From an uncultured Rhizobiaceae group bacterium (lineage in GTDB: Bacteria > Pseudomonadota > Alphaproteobacteria > Rhizobiales > Rhizobiaceae): 64,000 bases of DNA. The stretch spans positions 1-64,000 of the forward strand of contig CALGMR010000013.1 in assembly GCA_937958815.1 (NCBI GenBank), written 5' to 3'. Positions 53,476-63,436 of the stretch are shown here, piece after piece. The notes beneath the pieces were generated by a model. That model was not told the origin of the DNA. It ran no database searches and worked only from the letters and a program-made list of their open reading frames with translations. Position 1 is the stretch's first letter, and every line of letters starts with the position of its first letter. A program made the translations under genes and the position numbers.

Positions 53476-54123
53476 TTAACGCAGTTTTATCGTGCGTCCA
53501 CCTTTGGTGGGCATATAAATAGCCACGCAATCTTCGCCGCCCCCTGGAATAGGCGCTGTCACGACCCAAGGGTGAGTCATGTAGGTCTGCTGATTGTGTG
53601 TATCACCGGCAAATATGTGCTTGTAAAATTGGCGACGGCCTTGATAGTCGAGCCAATAGATTTTGAACTGGGTCTCGTCATTTTTTCCAATGGCGCGGAA
53701 AGAAATCCTGGTGCTGCGATCACCACTTTTAGAGCGCAAACGTCCTTCTTGCGAACAAGAATATTGCAGTCTGTTAGACGGAGCTGAAGCGTTTCTGCGG
53801 TTGTCGCGGTCACACACCCTGAACGTTCCTTTGATGGGAGCATCGTATCCGCACATAATGCCGCCCCATTGGAAACCGCGACGGCCATTGCCATAGCCTA
53901 TTCGCCACCAAGGATATCCGTTCATCATCACGCCAGTGTTCTCTAACAATTGCACCGGATCGCCATTTCTCAAACTGCCGACTTGTCGTGATTGCATTGT
54001 GGGACCCGATCGAACTTTTCCACCCCAAGAGCCAGCGTCGAATGTCTGCGCAGGAGCAGAAACAGACAGCTGAATGCTTGCAACAGCAGCAATAGCAAAA
54101 GCGGGCAGGATCTTCATTTTCAT
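53476..54123 (-). CDS. Secreted SH3 plus VHL-beta domain protein
   Basis: The product has 215 residues from the ATG at 54123. The signal peptide is 1-27 (VSAPAQTF). A bacterial SH3-like domain spans about 30-95 with WGGKVRSGPTMQSRQVGSL and the hallmark GYPWWRIGYG. The C-terminal 80 residues match the von Hippel-Lindau beta-domain pattern: IYWLDYQGRRQFYKHI followed by HNQQTYMTHPWVV and CVAIYMP. Bacterial VHL-beta modules are known in databases without a clear function. It is probably periplasmic. The Cys residues may form disulphides. Confidence 0.8.
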   Translation of the reverse strand: MKMKILPAFAIAAVASIQLSVSAPAQTFDAGSWGGKVRSGPTMQSRQVGSLRNGDPVQLLENTGVMMNGYPWWRIGYGNGRRGFQWGGIMCGYDAPIKGTFRVCDRDNRRNASAPSNRLQYSCSQEGRLRSKSGDRSTRISFRAIGKNDETQFKIYWLDYQGRRQFYKHIFAGDTHNQQTYMTHPWVVTAPIPGGGEDCVAIYMPTKGGRTIKLR

Positions 54124-54417
54124 TGGGTCAACACCGTTAAAGCATTGCAGGGGAACATTTCCCACCACTGCTGTTTGAGTAAAGCTTAAAACCAAGAGAC
54201 GCGGAACCATGTTTTATGGGATTGATGGCGACCATGTGACAAAAGCTACAATGAATTTACCAAATACATTCTCGAATTCATGCCTGCTTGCGCTCAAACG
54301 TGACGTATCGTAAGTTTATGGAGCGCATGCGACGTGTATTCTGTCACATTGAAACCGTACTTGTATGTGTATCGTATGTTCAACGAACACGAAAAGAATT
54401 TCGAGGACGACTCCAAA

Positions 54418-54957
54418 ATGAAAACCATGACCACTTACACCTTGGTGACGGCACTGACAGCTGCAATGACGCTGCCACTGGCAACGACTTCTTATGCAGC
54501 AGGTGGTGGTGGAGGGAACACCACAGTGACTTGCCGCAAAGGCAAAATCTGGGACAAGCAGAAGAAGAAATGCGTTCTGATCAAGAAAGAATCCAATTTA
54601 AGCGACGATAATCTGTACGAAGCTGCACGTGATCTCGCCTATAATCTGCGTTATGAAGAAGCGATTGAAACTTTGAAACTGGCGTCCAATCAAAATGATC
54701 CGCGCATTTTGAACTATCTGGGTTATTCCACTCGGAAATTGGGCGATGTGGAAGCAGGTTTAAAATATTACCGCACAGCCTTGAAGGCTGATCCAGACTA
54801 CACGCTTGTGCGCGAGTATATGGGCGAAGCATTTTTGCAACTTGGCCAGGTCGACAAAGCTCAAGAGCAATTGGCTGAAATTAAATCCCGTTGTGGAACG
54901 CAGTGCCAAGAATATGCAATGCTGGATCAGCAGATCAACGCGTATTTTAAGCGCTGA
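54418..54957 (+). CDS. Secreted TPR-repeat protein
   Basis: The product has 179 residues from the ATG at 54418; a longer frame from 54334 lacks a proper signal peptide start. The signal peptide ends TTSYAAG, and a Gly-run follows. Then comes a Cys-flanked basic motif CRKGKIWDKQKKKCV common to this alphaproteobacterial group, and two or three TPR repeats (YEEAIETLKLASNQ, DVEAGLKYYRTALKADPDY). A C-terminal CGTQC pair is present. The role is unknown; TPR proteins of this type assemble periplasmic complexes. Confidence 0.82.
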   Translation: MKTMTTYTLVTALTAAMTLPLATTSYAAGGGGGNTTVTCRKGKIWDKQKKKCVLIKKESNLSDDNLYEAARDLAYNLRYEEAIETLKLASNQNDPRILNYLGYSTRKLGDVEAGLKYYRTALKADPDYTLVREYMGEAFLQLGQVDKAQEQLAEIKSRCGTQCQEYAMLDQQINAYFKR

Positions 54958-54999
54958 TTTTTCGTTTCTGAAGTCTCGCGGAACATGTGTGCCGCGGGA

Positions 55000-55641
55000 C
55001 TATTTCAAAAATGGATTGTTTGCCCGCTCATTTCCGATTGAACTTGCAGGACCGTGACCGCAGAGAAATTCCACTGTGTCTGGCCATTTCATAAGTTTGT
55101 CTTTTATTGAGCTGATAAGGGTGTCGTGATTTCCGCCAGGCAGATCTGTTCTGCCGATGGAACCAGCAAACAAGACATCTCCCACATGGGCAAATCCCAT
55201 CAGAGCATTGTAAAAAACCACATGGCCGGGGGCGTGGCCTGGGCAGTGAAACACTTCAAATTCATGCCCTTCGATGGACAGAATCTCTCCCTCTTCCAGC
55301 CAACGGTCAGGTGAGCAATTTTTAACTTCCCCTTCCAAACCAAACATCTGGGCCTGTTTTTCCAAACCTTCTAACAGGGGGGTGTCGTCTTTATGGGGAC
55401 CGATAATCTCAACAGCCAACGCGTCTTTCAGGTCCATCGCACCAGCGGCATGGTCTATATGTCCGTGAGTAAGCCAGATGGCCTTCACGGTCATGCCAAC
55501 TTGCTGAATGGCTGATTGGATTTTTTCCACCTCACCACCGGGGTCCACCACAACGCCGTTCATGGTTGCTTCGTCCCACATGAGTGCGCAGTTTTGTTGA
55601 AACGCGGTAACGGGGACGATGGCAATTTTCAGTTCAGACAT
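55000..55641 (-). CDS. Metallo-beta-lactamase-fold hydrolase (GloB/YcbL type)
   Basis: The product has 213 residues from the ATG at 55641. The MBL metal motif THGHIDHAAGAMDL is intact, and the remaining ligands are in FHCPGHAPGHVVFY and GDVLFAGSIGRTDL. The size suits YcbL-like glyoxalase II relatives. It converges with the TPR gene. Confidence 0.92.
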   Translation of the reverse strand: MSELKIAIVPVTAFQQNCALMWDEATMNGVVVDPGGEVEKIQSAIQQVGMTVKAIWLTHGHIDHAAGAMDLKDALAVEIIGPHKDDTPLLEGLEKQAQMFGLEGEVKNCSPDRWLEEGEILSIEGHEFEVFHCPGHAPGHVVFYNALMGFAHVGDVLFAGSIGRTDLPGGNHDTLISSIKDKLMKWPDTVEFLCGHGPASSIGNERANNPFLK

Positions 55642-55694
55642 GTTGGGTTCCAGCAATCAAAATTGGATAGGTTTATAAGACTGAGCTTAAGCAC

Positions 55695-55727
55695 AAAAAA
55701 ACGGGCGATCCGATGGATCACCCGTTT
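55695..55727 (-). terminator. Terminator of the Gly-rich protein gene
   Basis: An imperfect stem (55699-55711 with 55115-type partner at 55715-55727, one mismatch) has a 3-base loop. On the minus strand it is followed by seven T (A-run at 55695-55701). It lies 30 bases past the stop at 55757. Confidence 0.8.
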
Positions 55728-55756
55728 GGTAACACAGATTATGTGTTGGGAAAGGC

Positions 55757-56071
55757 TTAGCCCTTCATTTTGTTCATCACTGTGCCAACAAGGCCAGTTA
55801 GGATAGCGCCACCGGCACCACCACCAACTGCGCCACTGACAAGGCTGCCAATGTCGAGACCAGTTGCACCAGCTGCAACGTCGCCAGTTGCTGCTGCAAC
55901 ACCAGCACCACCAAGAGCGCCAAGAATTTGACCGCCGCCGAGGCCACCGAGAGCGCCAGCGATCATGTTGCCCATGCCGCCCATGCTTGAGCCTTTAAGG
56001 ACAGACGCGATTCCGCCGCCGCCAGCTACGCCAGCAATAACTTGAACGATAATAGGTAAAAGAGATTCCAT
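55757..56071 (-). CDS. Gly/Ala-rich membrane protein
   Basis: The product has 104 residues. It starts MESLLPIIVQVIAGVAGGGG and consists almost wholly of Gly/Ala-rich hydrophobic helices with GxxxG-like spacing. Similar short proteins occur in many Hyphomicrobiales as conserved hypotheticals. It has its own terminator. The function is unknown. Confidence 0.8.
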   Translation of the reverse strand: MESLLPIIVQVIAGVAGGGGIASVLKGSSMGGMGNMIAGALGGLGGGQILGALGGAGVAAATGDVAAGATGLDIGSLVSGAVGGGAGGAILTGLVGTVMNKMKG

Positions 56072-56208
56072 GATTACTTCCCTTCAGAAATACTAACCAC
56101 CCCGCAGTGGTGGGGATGCGACAATTTGGACTTCACGGTGGTGTGAAGTCAAACCCAAAACGGGTTCATCCGCTGAAAAATTTACGTATGGTTAACTATA
56201 CGAAGGTC

Positions 56209-57084
56209 TTAGCTGGGCGTTACAGCCTTTTCGTAGTCTTCCACCATGGCTGCACTGATCTTGCCCGGCACGAAGTTGTAACTTCCGATTTCTGAAACAG
56301 GTGTAACTTCCGCAGCAGAGCCAGTGATGAAACATTCTTCGAAATCAGCCATTTCATCTGGCATGATCGCGCGTTCGACAACTTCTAATCCGCGTTTCTT
56401 GGCCAAGCCAATTACAGTTTGGCGGGTTATTCCATCTAAGAAACAGTCGGGAGTAGGGGTGTGAATGACACCGTCTTTTGTGAAGAACACGTTGGCACCT
56501 GTGGCTTCCGCGATCTGACCACGATAGTCGAACATCAAAGCATCAGCGTAGCCCTTGGCTTCGGCTTCATGCTTGGACAATGTGCAAATCATATACAAAC
56601 CAGCCGCTTTGGACTTGCATGGAATTGTAGCAGGGTCAGGTCTTTTCCACTGGGCAATGTCGAGGCGAATACCCTTCATTTTTTCAGCTGGGTCAAAATA
56701 TGAAGGCCAATCCCAAACAGCGATTGCAACATTAATGCGGTTGGCCTGAGCTGAAACGCCCATCATTTCGCTGCCACGCCATGCAATTGGGCGAATATAT
56801 GCATTCTGCAAGCCTTGACGTTTCAACGTTTCCTTACATGCGTTGTCGATCTCTTCTACGCTGTAGGGAATTTCAAAGCCGAGATATTCTGCGGATTTGT
56901 GCAAACGCTCGGTATGTTTCGTCAGTTCAAAAATTTCGCCGCCGTAAGCGCGCTCGCCCTCAAACACCGAGCTTGCGTAGTGCAGACCATGGGTCAACAC
57001 ATGGACTTGTGCATCTTCCCATTTTACGAACTCACCATTGTACCAGATATCGCCGTCGAGCTGGTCGAAAGGAACGCCTGCCAT
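56209..57084 (-). CDS. ilvE: Branched-chain amino acid aminotransferase
   Basis: The product has 291 residues from the ATG at 57084. It is a PLP fold-type IV enzyme with motifs WYNGEFVKWEDAQVHVLTHG and the PLP-Lys region CKSKAAGLYMICTLSKHEA, then GANVFFTKDGVIHTPTPDCF. It transfers amino groups to make Leu, Ile and Val. It is divergent from the petP gene, as in related genomes. Confidence 0.95.
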   Translation of the reverse strand: MAGVPFDQLDGDIWYNGEFVKWEDAQVHVLTHGLHYASSVFEGERAYGGEIFELTKHTERLHKSAEYLGFEIPYSVEEIDNACKETLKRQGLQNAYIRPIAWRGSEMMGVSAQANRINVAIAVWDWPSYFDPAEKMKGIRLDIAQWKRPDPATIPCKSKAAGLYMICTLSKHEAEAKGYADALMFDYRGQIAEATGANVFFTKDGVIHTPTPDCFLDGITRQTVIGLAKKRGLEVVERAIMPDEMADFEECFITGSAAEVTPVSEIGSYNFVPGKISAAMVEDYEKAVTPS

Positions 57085-57257
57085 CACAAACCTCATTGTA
57101 AATTTAATCGGACGCAGCCGATCGTATCAAAAACCGAGCAAAGTATGAACCTCAACTAAAATATGTCAACCTTCCTTACGTATTTCATTGAGTTGAATGC
57201 GACAAAGTTCTATAATCGAACTTGTTGAGGGGGAGTTTCAATCAAAAATGGTCGAAA

Positions 57258-57749
57258 ATGGCTGAGTTAATCTCGGAAATTCAAGAATTTGACGATCAGC
57301 TTGATTTCAAGTTGGTCGAACTGTTTTTCTTTGCCTATCGAGATTTCATCTCAGATGCAGACGAGTTGTTGGCCGATATGCATTTCGGTCGGGCGCACCA
57401 CAGGGTATTGCACTTTGTGAACCGTCACCCTGGCATGTCAGTGGCAAAACTTTTGGAGATTTTACAGATCACCAAGCAGAGCCTTGGCCCCGTCTTGCGC
57501 CAGCTGATTGAAACGGGACACCTTGTTCAACATGAAGGCGCGCAGGACAGGCGCAAAAGACTTCTTCACCCAACCCAAAAAGGCCGCAATCTGTCGATTG
57601 AGTTGATGCACATGCAGTCACGACGCATCATGAATGCTCTTGATGGCCTAAGTGCAACCGATCGAGAAACCGTTGAAAAGTTTCTGATCGGTATGATTGA
57701 GCCTGAAGAACGTGCGTTTGTCGAAGACCTCGTAACTGCAAAATTGTAG
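57258..57749 (+). CDS. petP: MarR-family regulator (PetP-like)
   Basis: The product has 163 residues from the ATG at 57258. The winged-helix core is MSVAKLLEILQITKQSLGPV with the wing HLVQHEGAQDRRKRLLHPT. The gene order marR, response regulator, kinase beside ilvE matches the petP-petR arrangement. In Rhodobacter capsulatus petP-petR lie near the bc1 operon and are needed for its expression. The name is assigned by context and family. Confidence 0.85.
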   Translation: MAELISEIQEFDDQLDFKLVELFFFAYRDFISDADELLADMHFGRAHHRVLHFVNRHPGMSVAKLLEILQITKQSLGPVLRQLIETGHLVQHEGAQDRRKRLLHPTQKGRNLSIELMHMQSRRIMNALDGLSATDRETVEKFLIGMIEPEERAFVEDLVTAKL

Positions 57750-57812
57750 ATCACTTTTTCTCAACGTCGCAGCAAATTGGCCTGGGATTGTTGAAATTTA
57801 AGGAGACGGGTA

Positions 57813-58553
57813 ATGTTGCAGTCACACGAATTGGGTTCAGATCAGATTGTGGACAGGATGTCGCCAGAAATTACAGATGATGCAGCGCATATTTTGGTTA
57901 TTGATGACGATAGTCGCATCCGTGATCTCGTCTCGCGCTATCTCATAGATCAAGGTTTTCGAGTGTCTGTCGCTGCAGATGCCTCTGAGGCGCGTCGAAA
58001 GCTGAGTGGGCTGACGTTTGATTTGTTGATCGTTGACGTGATGATGCCTGGCGAAAACGGAACTGACTTCACGAGCAAACTGCGCCAAGAGAGCGATGTG
58101 CCAATTATCATGTTGACGGCGCTGGGGGAAACAGAGGCGCGGGTGAAAGGACTGGAATCAGGTGCCGATGATTATCTTGCCAAGCCTTTTGAACCTCGTG
58201 AACTTGTCTTGCGCATCAACAATATTTTGAAACGTCTCACCGTTGAAGAACAGCCTGTTCAGGAGCAAATTCTATTTGGGCCATACACATTTGCGATTGC
58301 TGCGCGGGAACTGAAACGCGATGGCGAAGTCGTCAAGCTCACGGATCGTGAACGTGAGATTATGGTTTTGTTTGCAACCAATCCGGGTGAAACAGTCCAT
58401 CGCCTGGATCTCGTTGGTCACGACACGGGTGCCAATGAACGCACAGTTGATGTGCAAATCAACCGATTGCGTCGAAAAATTGAAACTGACCCCGCATCAC
58501 CTTCTTGGCTACAAACTGTTCGCGGCATAGGGTATCGTCTTCAAACCCAGTAA
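57813..58553 (+). CDS. petR: OmpR-family response regulator (PetR-like)
   Basis: The product has 246 residues. The receiver domain has the acidic pair ILVIDDDSRIRDLV, the phosphoacceptor Asp at about residue 75 in LLIVDVMMPGENG, and Lys in DYLAKPFEPREL. The C-terminal winged helix has VKLTDREREIMVLFATNPGE and ANERTVDVQINRLRRKIET. It is followed 22 bp later by its probable sensor kinase. Confidence 0.95.
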   Translation: MLQSHELGSDQIVDRMSPEITDDAAHILVIDDDSRIRDLVSRYLIDQGFRVSVAADASEARRKLSGLTFDLLIVDVMMPGENGTDFTSKLRQESDVPIIMLTALGETEARVKGLESGADDYLAKPFEPRELVLRINNILKRLTVEEQPVQEQILFGPYTFAIAARELKRDGEVVKLTDREREIMVLFATNPGETVHRLDLVGHDTGANERTVDVQINRLRRKIETDPASPSWLQTVRGIGYRLQTQ

Positions 58554-58574
58554 CTCTTTTCCGACGGGCAACAG

Positions 58575-60002
58575 GTGAGCGACAACAACATACTTCCCAA
58601 CGCCCCAACAAGTGATGTGACGGCGAATTCCAGTCAAAGATTGGCGCCGCGCTATCGATTGTTACGGCGCACGTGGCGGCGAATGGCGCGTTATATCGCG
58701 GGTCTCATGCCATCAGGCCTGTTTGCCCGTTCTCTCATCATCATTATTGCACCCATGCTGATTTTGCAGGCAATCATTGCATTCGTTTTTATGGAGCGTC
58801 ATTGGCAATCGGTGACAACACGCCTTTCAGCCTCGGTTGTTCGCGACGTTGCAGGCTTGGTGGATGTGATTGAAACCTATCCTCAAGATGCGAATTTCGA
58901 GACTGTATCGCGTATTGCTCGGGAGCGATTTGATCTTCGGGTGTCCATTTTACCAGAAGAGGAATTGCCCGCACCGAGGCCCAAACCCTTTTTCTCGATC
59001 CTCGATACGGCGTTGAGCGAACAGTTGACCAGGCGGATAGATAAACCGTTCTGGATTGATACGGTTGGAAAATCTGACCTTTTGGAAATACGCATTCGAC
59101 TTGAGCGCGGCGTCTTGCGCGCGTTCGTTCCGCGAAACCAAGCATATGCCTCAAACACACATATCTTTTTGCTTTGGATGGTGGGGGCGTCGGTGGTGCT
59201 TGTTTTGATTGCAATTTTGTTTTTGCGCAATCAGATCAGGCCTATTCAAAGGCTGGCTGAAGCGGCGGAGCGCTTTGGTAAAGGACAACAAATTTCTGAG
59301 GATTTCAAACCTCGTGGTGCAACGGAAGTGCGACGTGCCACCGTGTCATTTCTAGAAATGCGCGACCGTATTGAACGCGCTTTGGAACAGCGCACGACCA
59401 TGCTTGCGGGTGTCAGCCATGATTTGAGAACGGTTTTGACCCGCTTTCGATTGCAATTGGCTTTCGTTCCAAAGTCTAAAGAAGTTGAAGCGCTGTCTGG
59501 CGATATCGACGACATGCAAAGCATGTTGGAAGGTTATTTGGACTTTGCACGGGGTGAGAGTGGCGAAGAAGCTTCCGACATTAACATTCATGATGTGTTT
59601 GATCGCTTCTCCACGGAAGCAAGCACACTTGGCAAACAGTTTGAAATATCTGTCAGCGGAGAGCCGGTTGTGCATGTTCGCCAATCCGCCTTTACAAGGC
59701 TGATGTCGAACCTCATTGGCAACGGATTTCGCTATGCGCAATCGATTAAAGTGACATCGAAACACTTTGGTAAAATGCTCACGATTGATGTGGAAGATGA
59801 TGGCCCTGGCGTTCCAGCCGAAAATTATGCCGATGTGTTTAAACCATTCTACAGGCTTGATAATGCCCGTAATTTGGACTCATCCGGTACTGGCTTGGGT
59901 TTGGCGATTGCCCGCGATATTGTGCACACCCATGGAGGTCATATTCAGCTAGGTGAAAGCGAAATGGGTGGTTTGAAAGTCAGTATTTCAATTCCCGCTT
60001 AG
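58575..60002 (+). CDS. Sensor histidine kinase
   Basis: The product has 475 residues with a GTG start. Membrane helix 1 is about 47-70 (SLIIIIAPMLILQAIIAFVF), a periplasmic domain follows, and helix 2 is about 197-217. Then come HAMP, a HisKA domain with the phosphorylated His at about 282 (LAGVSHDLRTVLTRFRL), and a HATPase with N box LMSNLIGNGFRYAQ, G1 EDDGPGVPAENY and G2 GTGLGLAIARDI. It is the cognate kinase of the adjacent regulator by position. Confidence 0.94.
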   Translation: MSDNNILPNAPTSDVTANSSQRLAPRYRLLRRTWRRMARYIAGLMPSGLFARSLIIIIAPMLILQAIIAFVFMERHWQSVTTRLSASVVRDVAGLVDVIETYPQDANFETVSRIARERFDLRVSILPEEELPAPRPKPFFSILDTALSEQLTRRIDKPFWIDTVGKSDLLEIRIRLERGVLRAFVPRNQAYASNTHIFLLWMVGASVVLVLIAILFLRNQIRPIQRLAEAAERFGKGQQISEDFKPRGATEVRRATVSFLEMRDRIERALEQRTTMLAGVSHDLRTVLTRFRLQLAFVPKSKEVEALSGDIDDMQSMLEGYLDFARGESGEEASDINIHDVFDRFSTEASTLGKQFEISVSGEPVVHVRQSAFTRLMSNLIGNGFRYAQSIKVTSKHFGKMLTIDVEDDGPGVPAENYADVFKPFYRLDNARNLDSSGTGLGLAIARDIVHTHGGHIQLGESEMGGLKVSISIPA

Positions 60003-60010
60003 GAAATTAT

Positions 60011-60547
60011 CTAAGCACTGTGACGCTCGAAAACCTGCAGATACTTCAACCAACGTTTCACCCGTTCCAAATTAACCCCCATATCTGAATGACCGATTTG
60101 GCTTTGGCTGTATATCGCTAGGGTGGAGCGCTCGGCATCGATTGGGATGAATTCAATTCGAACCGTATCTGGGAATTTCATCAACTTGGAGCGTTGCACG
60201 TACCGCAATTTCAATTCGTCCTGTGCATCGTCAACACGCTCGATTTGCTGTTCATTTCCCAGCGCGTTGATGAACCTCTGTTTGAGTTCTTGGGCGCTCA
60301 ATGCGTATGTTGGACTTTCCAGATCAATTTTTGCCGAAACGCAGAAGCCTGTTGGACACACCAGTGCCTGATTGGGTTTGGGCGTTTTCTGCAATGTGAG
60401 GAATGTCACTGGCCCCAAATCTGAAGGGCCTGAAACGCGTTCCCAAACTTTTTCCCAACCGTAAAATGTGAGGCCAGCAAATCCAATTGCAATCATCAAA
60501 ACGAGTGCAAGCACAAACATGAGAGTTGTTTTTAAAATTGATTTCAT
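60011..60547 (-). CDS. DUF1499-family membrane-anchored protein
   Basis: The product has 178 residues from the ATG at 60547. One N-terminal membrane helix (TLMFVLALVLMIAIGFAGLT) is followed by a periplasmic DUF1499-type domain with ERVDDAQDELKLRYVQRS, FPDTVRIEFIPIDAERSTLA and YSQSQIGHSDMGVNLERVK. The function is unknown. Confidence 0.85.
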   Translation of the reverse strand: MKSILKTTLMFVLALVLMIAIGFAGLTFYGWEKVWERVSGPSDLGPVTFLTLQKTPKPNQALVCPTGFCVSAKIDLESPTYALSAQELKQRFINALGNEQQIERVDDAQDELKLRYVQRSKLMKFPDTVRIEFIPIDAERSTLAIYSQSQIGHSDMGVNLERVKRWLKYLQVFERHSA

Positions 60548-60614
60548 GGGAGTTTCTTGATCACACAAACAATTGTGTCAAACCCCTAAAGCGCAATATT
60601 TCAGTGTGTCGTGT

Positions 60615-60767
60615 TTACACACCCATTGTTGCGAGGCTTGTGACGCCAATAAGGGTTGTTGCAATCAGACATACAGACATAACCATGATCGCTTGAAACG
60701 TCGTGCGGGCACGATTTTTTGCAATCACATGGCTGGCAGCGATTTGAATATTCGTATCCTGTGTCAT
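60615..60767 (-). CDS. Small membrane protein, 50 residues
   Basis: An ATG at 60767 opens 50 codons that end in TAA. The product begins MTQDTNIQIAASHVIAKN and has a single hydrophobic helix at about 25-47 (AIMVMSVCLIATTLIGV). An imperfect GGGG precedes it. The codon use fits its neighbours. It lies 47 bp upstream of the DUF1499 gene stop-to-start and could share its transcript. The gene is likely but unproven. Confidence 0.5.
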   Translation of the reverse strand: MTQDTNIQIAASHVIAKNRARTTFQAIMVMSVCLIATTLIGVTSLATMGV

Positions 60768-60876
60768 GATTTTAGCCCCGAAATTTTCCATGATGCCAAA
60801 AAAACAAACAAGTGTGTGTTCAGCATGGAGAAAACGTGGCTGAACGGTGATTTTTGGTTAACAAATGGTTAACAGA

Positions 60877-61497
60877 TCATTCTGGAAGCCACTCTAAAGT
60901 TACATGCTTGGGCTGGTCAGAAACGCGTTTTAGCCAGGCTAAAATTGCTGGATGGCTTTTCAAATCGAACCCGCCTTGTTCTGCGCTGTGGGTATAAGCG
61001 TAAAGCGCGATGTCTGCTGCGCTGTAGTTTTGGCCCGCAAGAAAGGGGGTCTTTAACAATTGAGCTTCCATGACATCCAGCGCTTTGTTGCCACTTTCCA
61101 GAAGTGGGCCGAGAATCTCTGGAGTGCGAAGATGTTCTCTATCTTTGTATTTCAGGTTTGCAGCGCGGGTGGCGACTGATCCCTCATGAAAATTTTGCTC
61201 AAAAAACATCCATTGCCACATGCGTGCACGTTCTAATTTGTCGCTTGGAATGAACGGAGTCCCCTCAGCAAAATAGAGGAGGATTGCATTGGACTCAGAC
61301 AAAAATTGTCCGTCTTCAAACTCCACAAGTGGCACTTTGGCGGTTGGGTTTTTGCGTTTGAACTCATCGCTTTTTGTAAATTCATTGCCCCCATCATATT
61401 CCACGCCAATATGCTTGAATGGAATTTCCAACATCGCCAAAATTAAGCGCACCTTATATGAGTTGCCGGAAGAGGGCATTGAATAGAGGGTAATCAT
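60877..61497 (-). CDS. Glutathione S-transferase family protein
   Basis: The product has 206 residues. The N-terminal thioredoxin-like GSH-binding domain has MITLYSMPSSGNSYKVRLIL with the catalytic Ser region and the cis-Pro TAKVPLVEFEDGQFLSESNA. The C-terminal helical domain includes DIALYAYTHSAEQGGF. The substrate is unknown. Confidence 0.93.
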   Translation of the reverse strand: MITLYSMPSSGNSYKVRLILAMLEIPFKHIGVEYDGGNEFTKSDEFKRKNPTAKVPLVEFEDGQFLSESNAILLYFAEGTPFIPSDKLERARMWQWMFFEQNFHEGSVATRAANLKYKDREHLRTPEILGPLLESGNKALDVMEAQLLKTPFLAGQNYSAADIALYAYTHSAEQGGFDLKSHPAILAWLKRVSDQPKHVTLEWLPE

Positions 61498-61593
61498 TAT
61501 TTGACGTCCTGTTTGGCTTGCGCTTTGCGAAGAGTGGGCCTAGTTTCGCGCCGCTCACGGCTGGTACAACGTCAGCCGTTCAATCGAATCTAG

Positions 61594-62808
<1,215 letters not shown>

Positions 62809-62830
62809 CTAAGCCTCACACTTATTGCCT

Positions 62831-62866
62831 AAGCGCTCGTTCAAATTGGACGGGCGCTTTTTTTTT
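62831..62866 (+). terminator. Terminator of the aminotransferase gene
   Basis: A 10-bp stem (62831-62840 with 62850-62859, one G-U pair) with a 9-base loop is followed by a run of T to 62866. It lies 22 bases after the stop. Confidence 0.9.
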
Positions 62867-62869
62867 GCG

Positions 62870-63436
62870 CGAATTTTGGGAAGTGGTGAGCGTAAGGTGG
62901 AGCCGGACCTGAGGGGGGTCCGGCTCCGGGGCGGCTGCCTGCGACAGAAGCTCACCCCATGCCAAATCGTGCACGCCCCGGCGCGATTCGGCAATTTAAA
63001 TACATTCGGGTTGTGGAAACCCCGTGTCAGTCGATCAGACCTGAAACAAACTGGTCACGTTACTTTCAAATAACTTTCGCAGTGGCATATAATAAGCGAA
63101 CGACGAGAGGTATTTAGCGCCAGTTTTCGGAATTTTAAAGACCCTGACCAGAAATAATTGACGTAAACGTAAATTATTTATTTCTCAATAGTCGGGATTT
63201 CCCATCAAAAAAGAAAAGCCGAACCCAGTGGGTCCGGCTTGAAGTTCAGCGATTTGGTTTGGGAGGAAAACCTGAACAATCGCTTATAGGATGGACGAGA
63301 GGTTGGGAGGAGATAACCTTTGTCGTCCGTCCCACACCATATGGGCGATGGACACTCTATCTTCAATACAGGAGATTGCATATGAGCTATGCGTATGGCG
63401 CATGGCTTGAAGTGCAACATCGTCCCACCTCAAATG
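62870..63436. other. Gene-poor stretch with nested GC-rich hairpins
   Basis: No credible protein gene lies here. GGTGAGC 62885-62891 pairs with GCTCACC 62950-62956 and encloses a perfect 11-bp hairpin (62899-62909 with 62917-62927). A third hairpin is 62961-62969 with 62984-62992. After an AT-rich part with a CATATAAT box at 63083-63090, a second hairpin carrying the same GGTCCGGCT core lies at 63216-63240. It may be a non-coding RNA or an old mobile remnant; neither is established. Confidence 0.4.
63205..63240 (-). terminator. Possible terminator of the LysR transcript
   Basis: An imperfect stem (63216-63226 with 63230-63240, one mismatch) is followed on the minus strand by a T-rich run (A-rich at 63207-63217). 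It lies about 200 bases past the LysR stop, so assignment is tentative. Confidence 0.55.
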
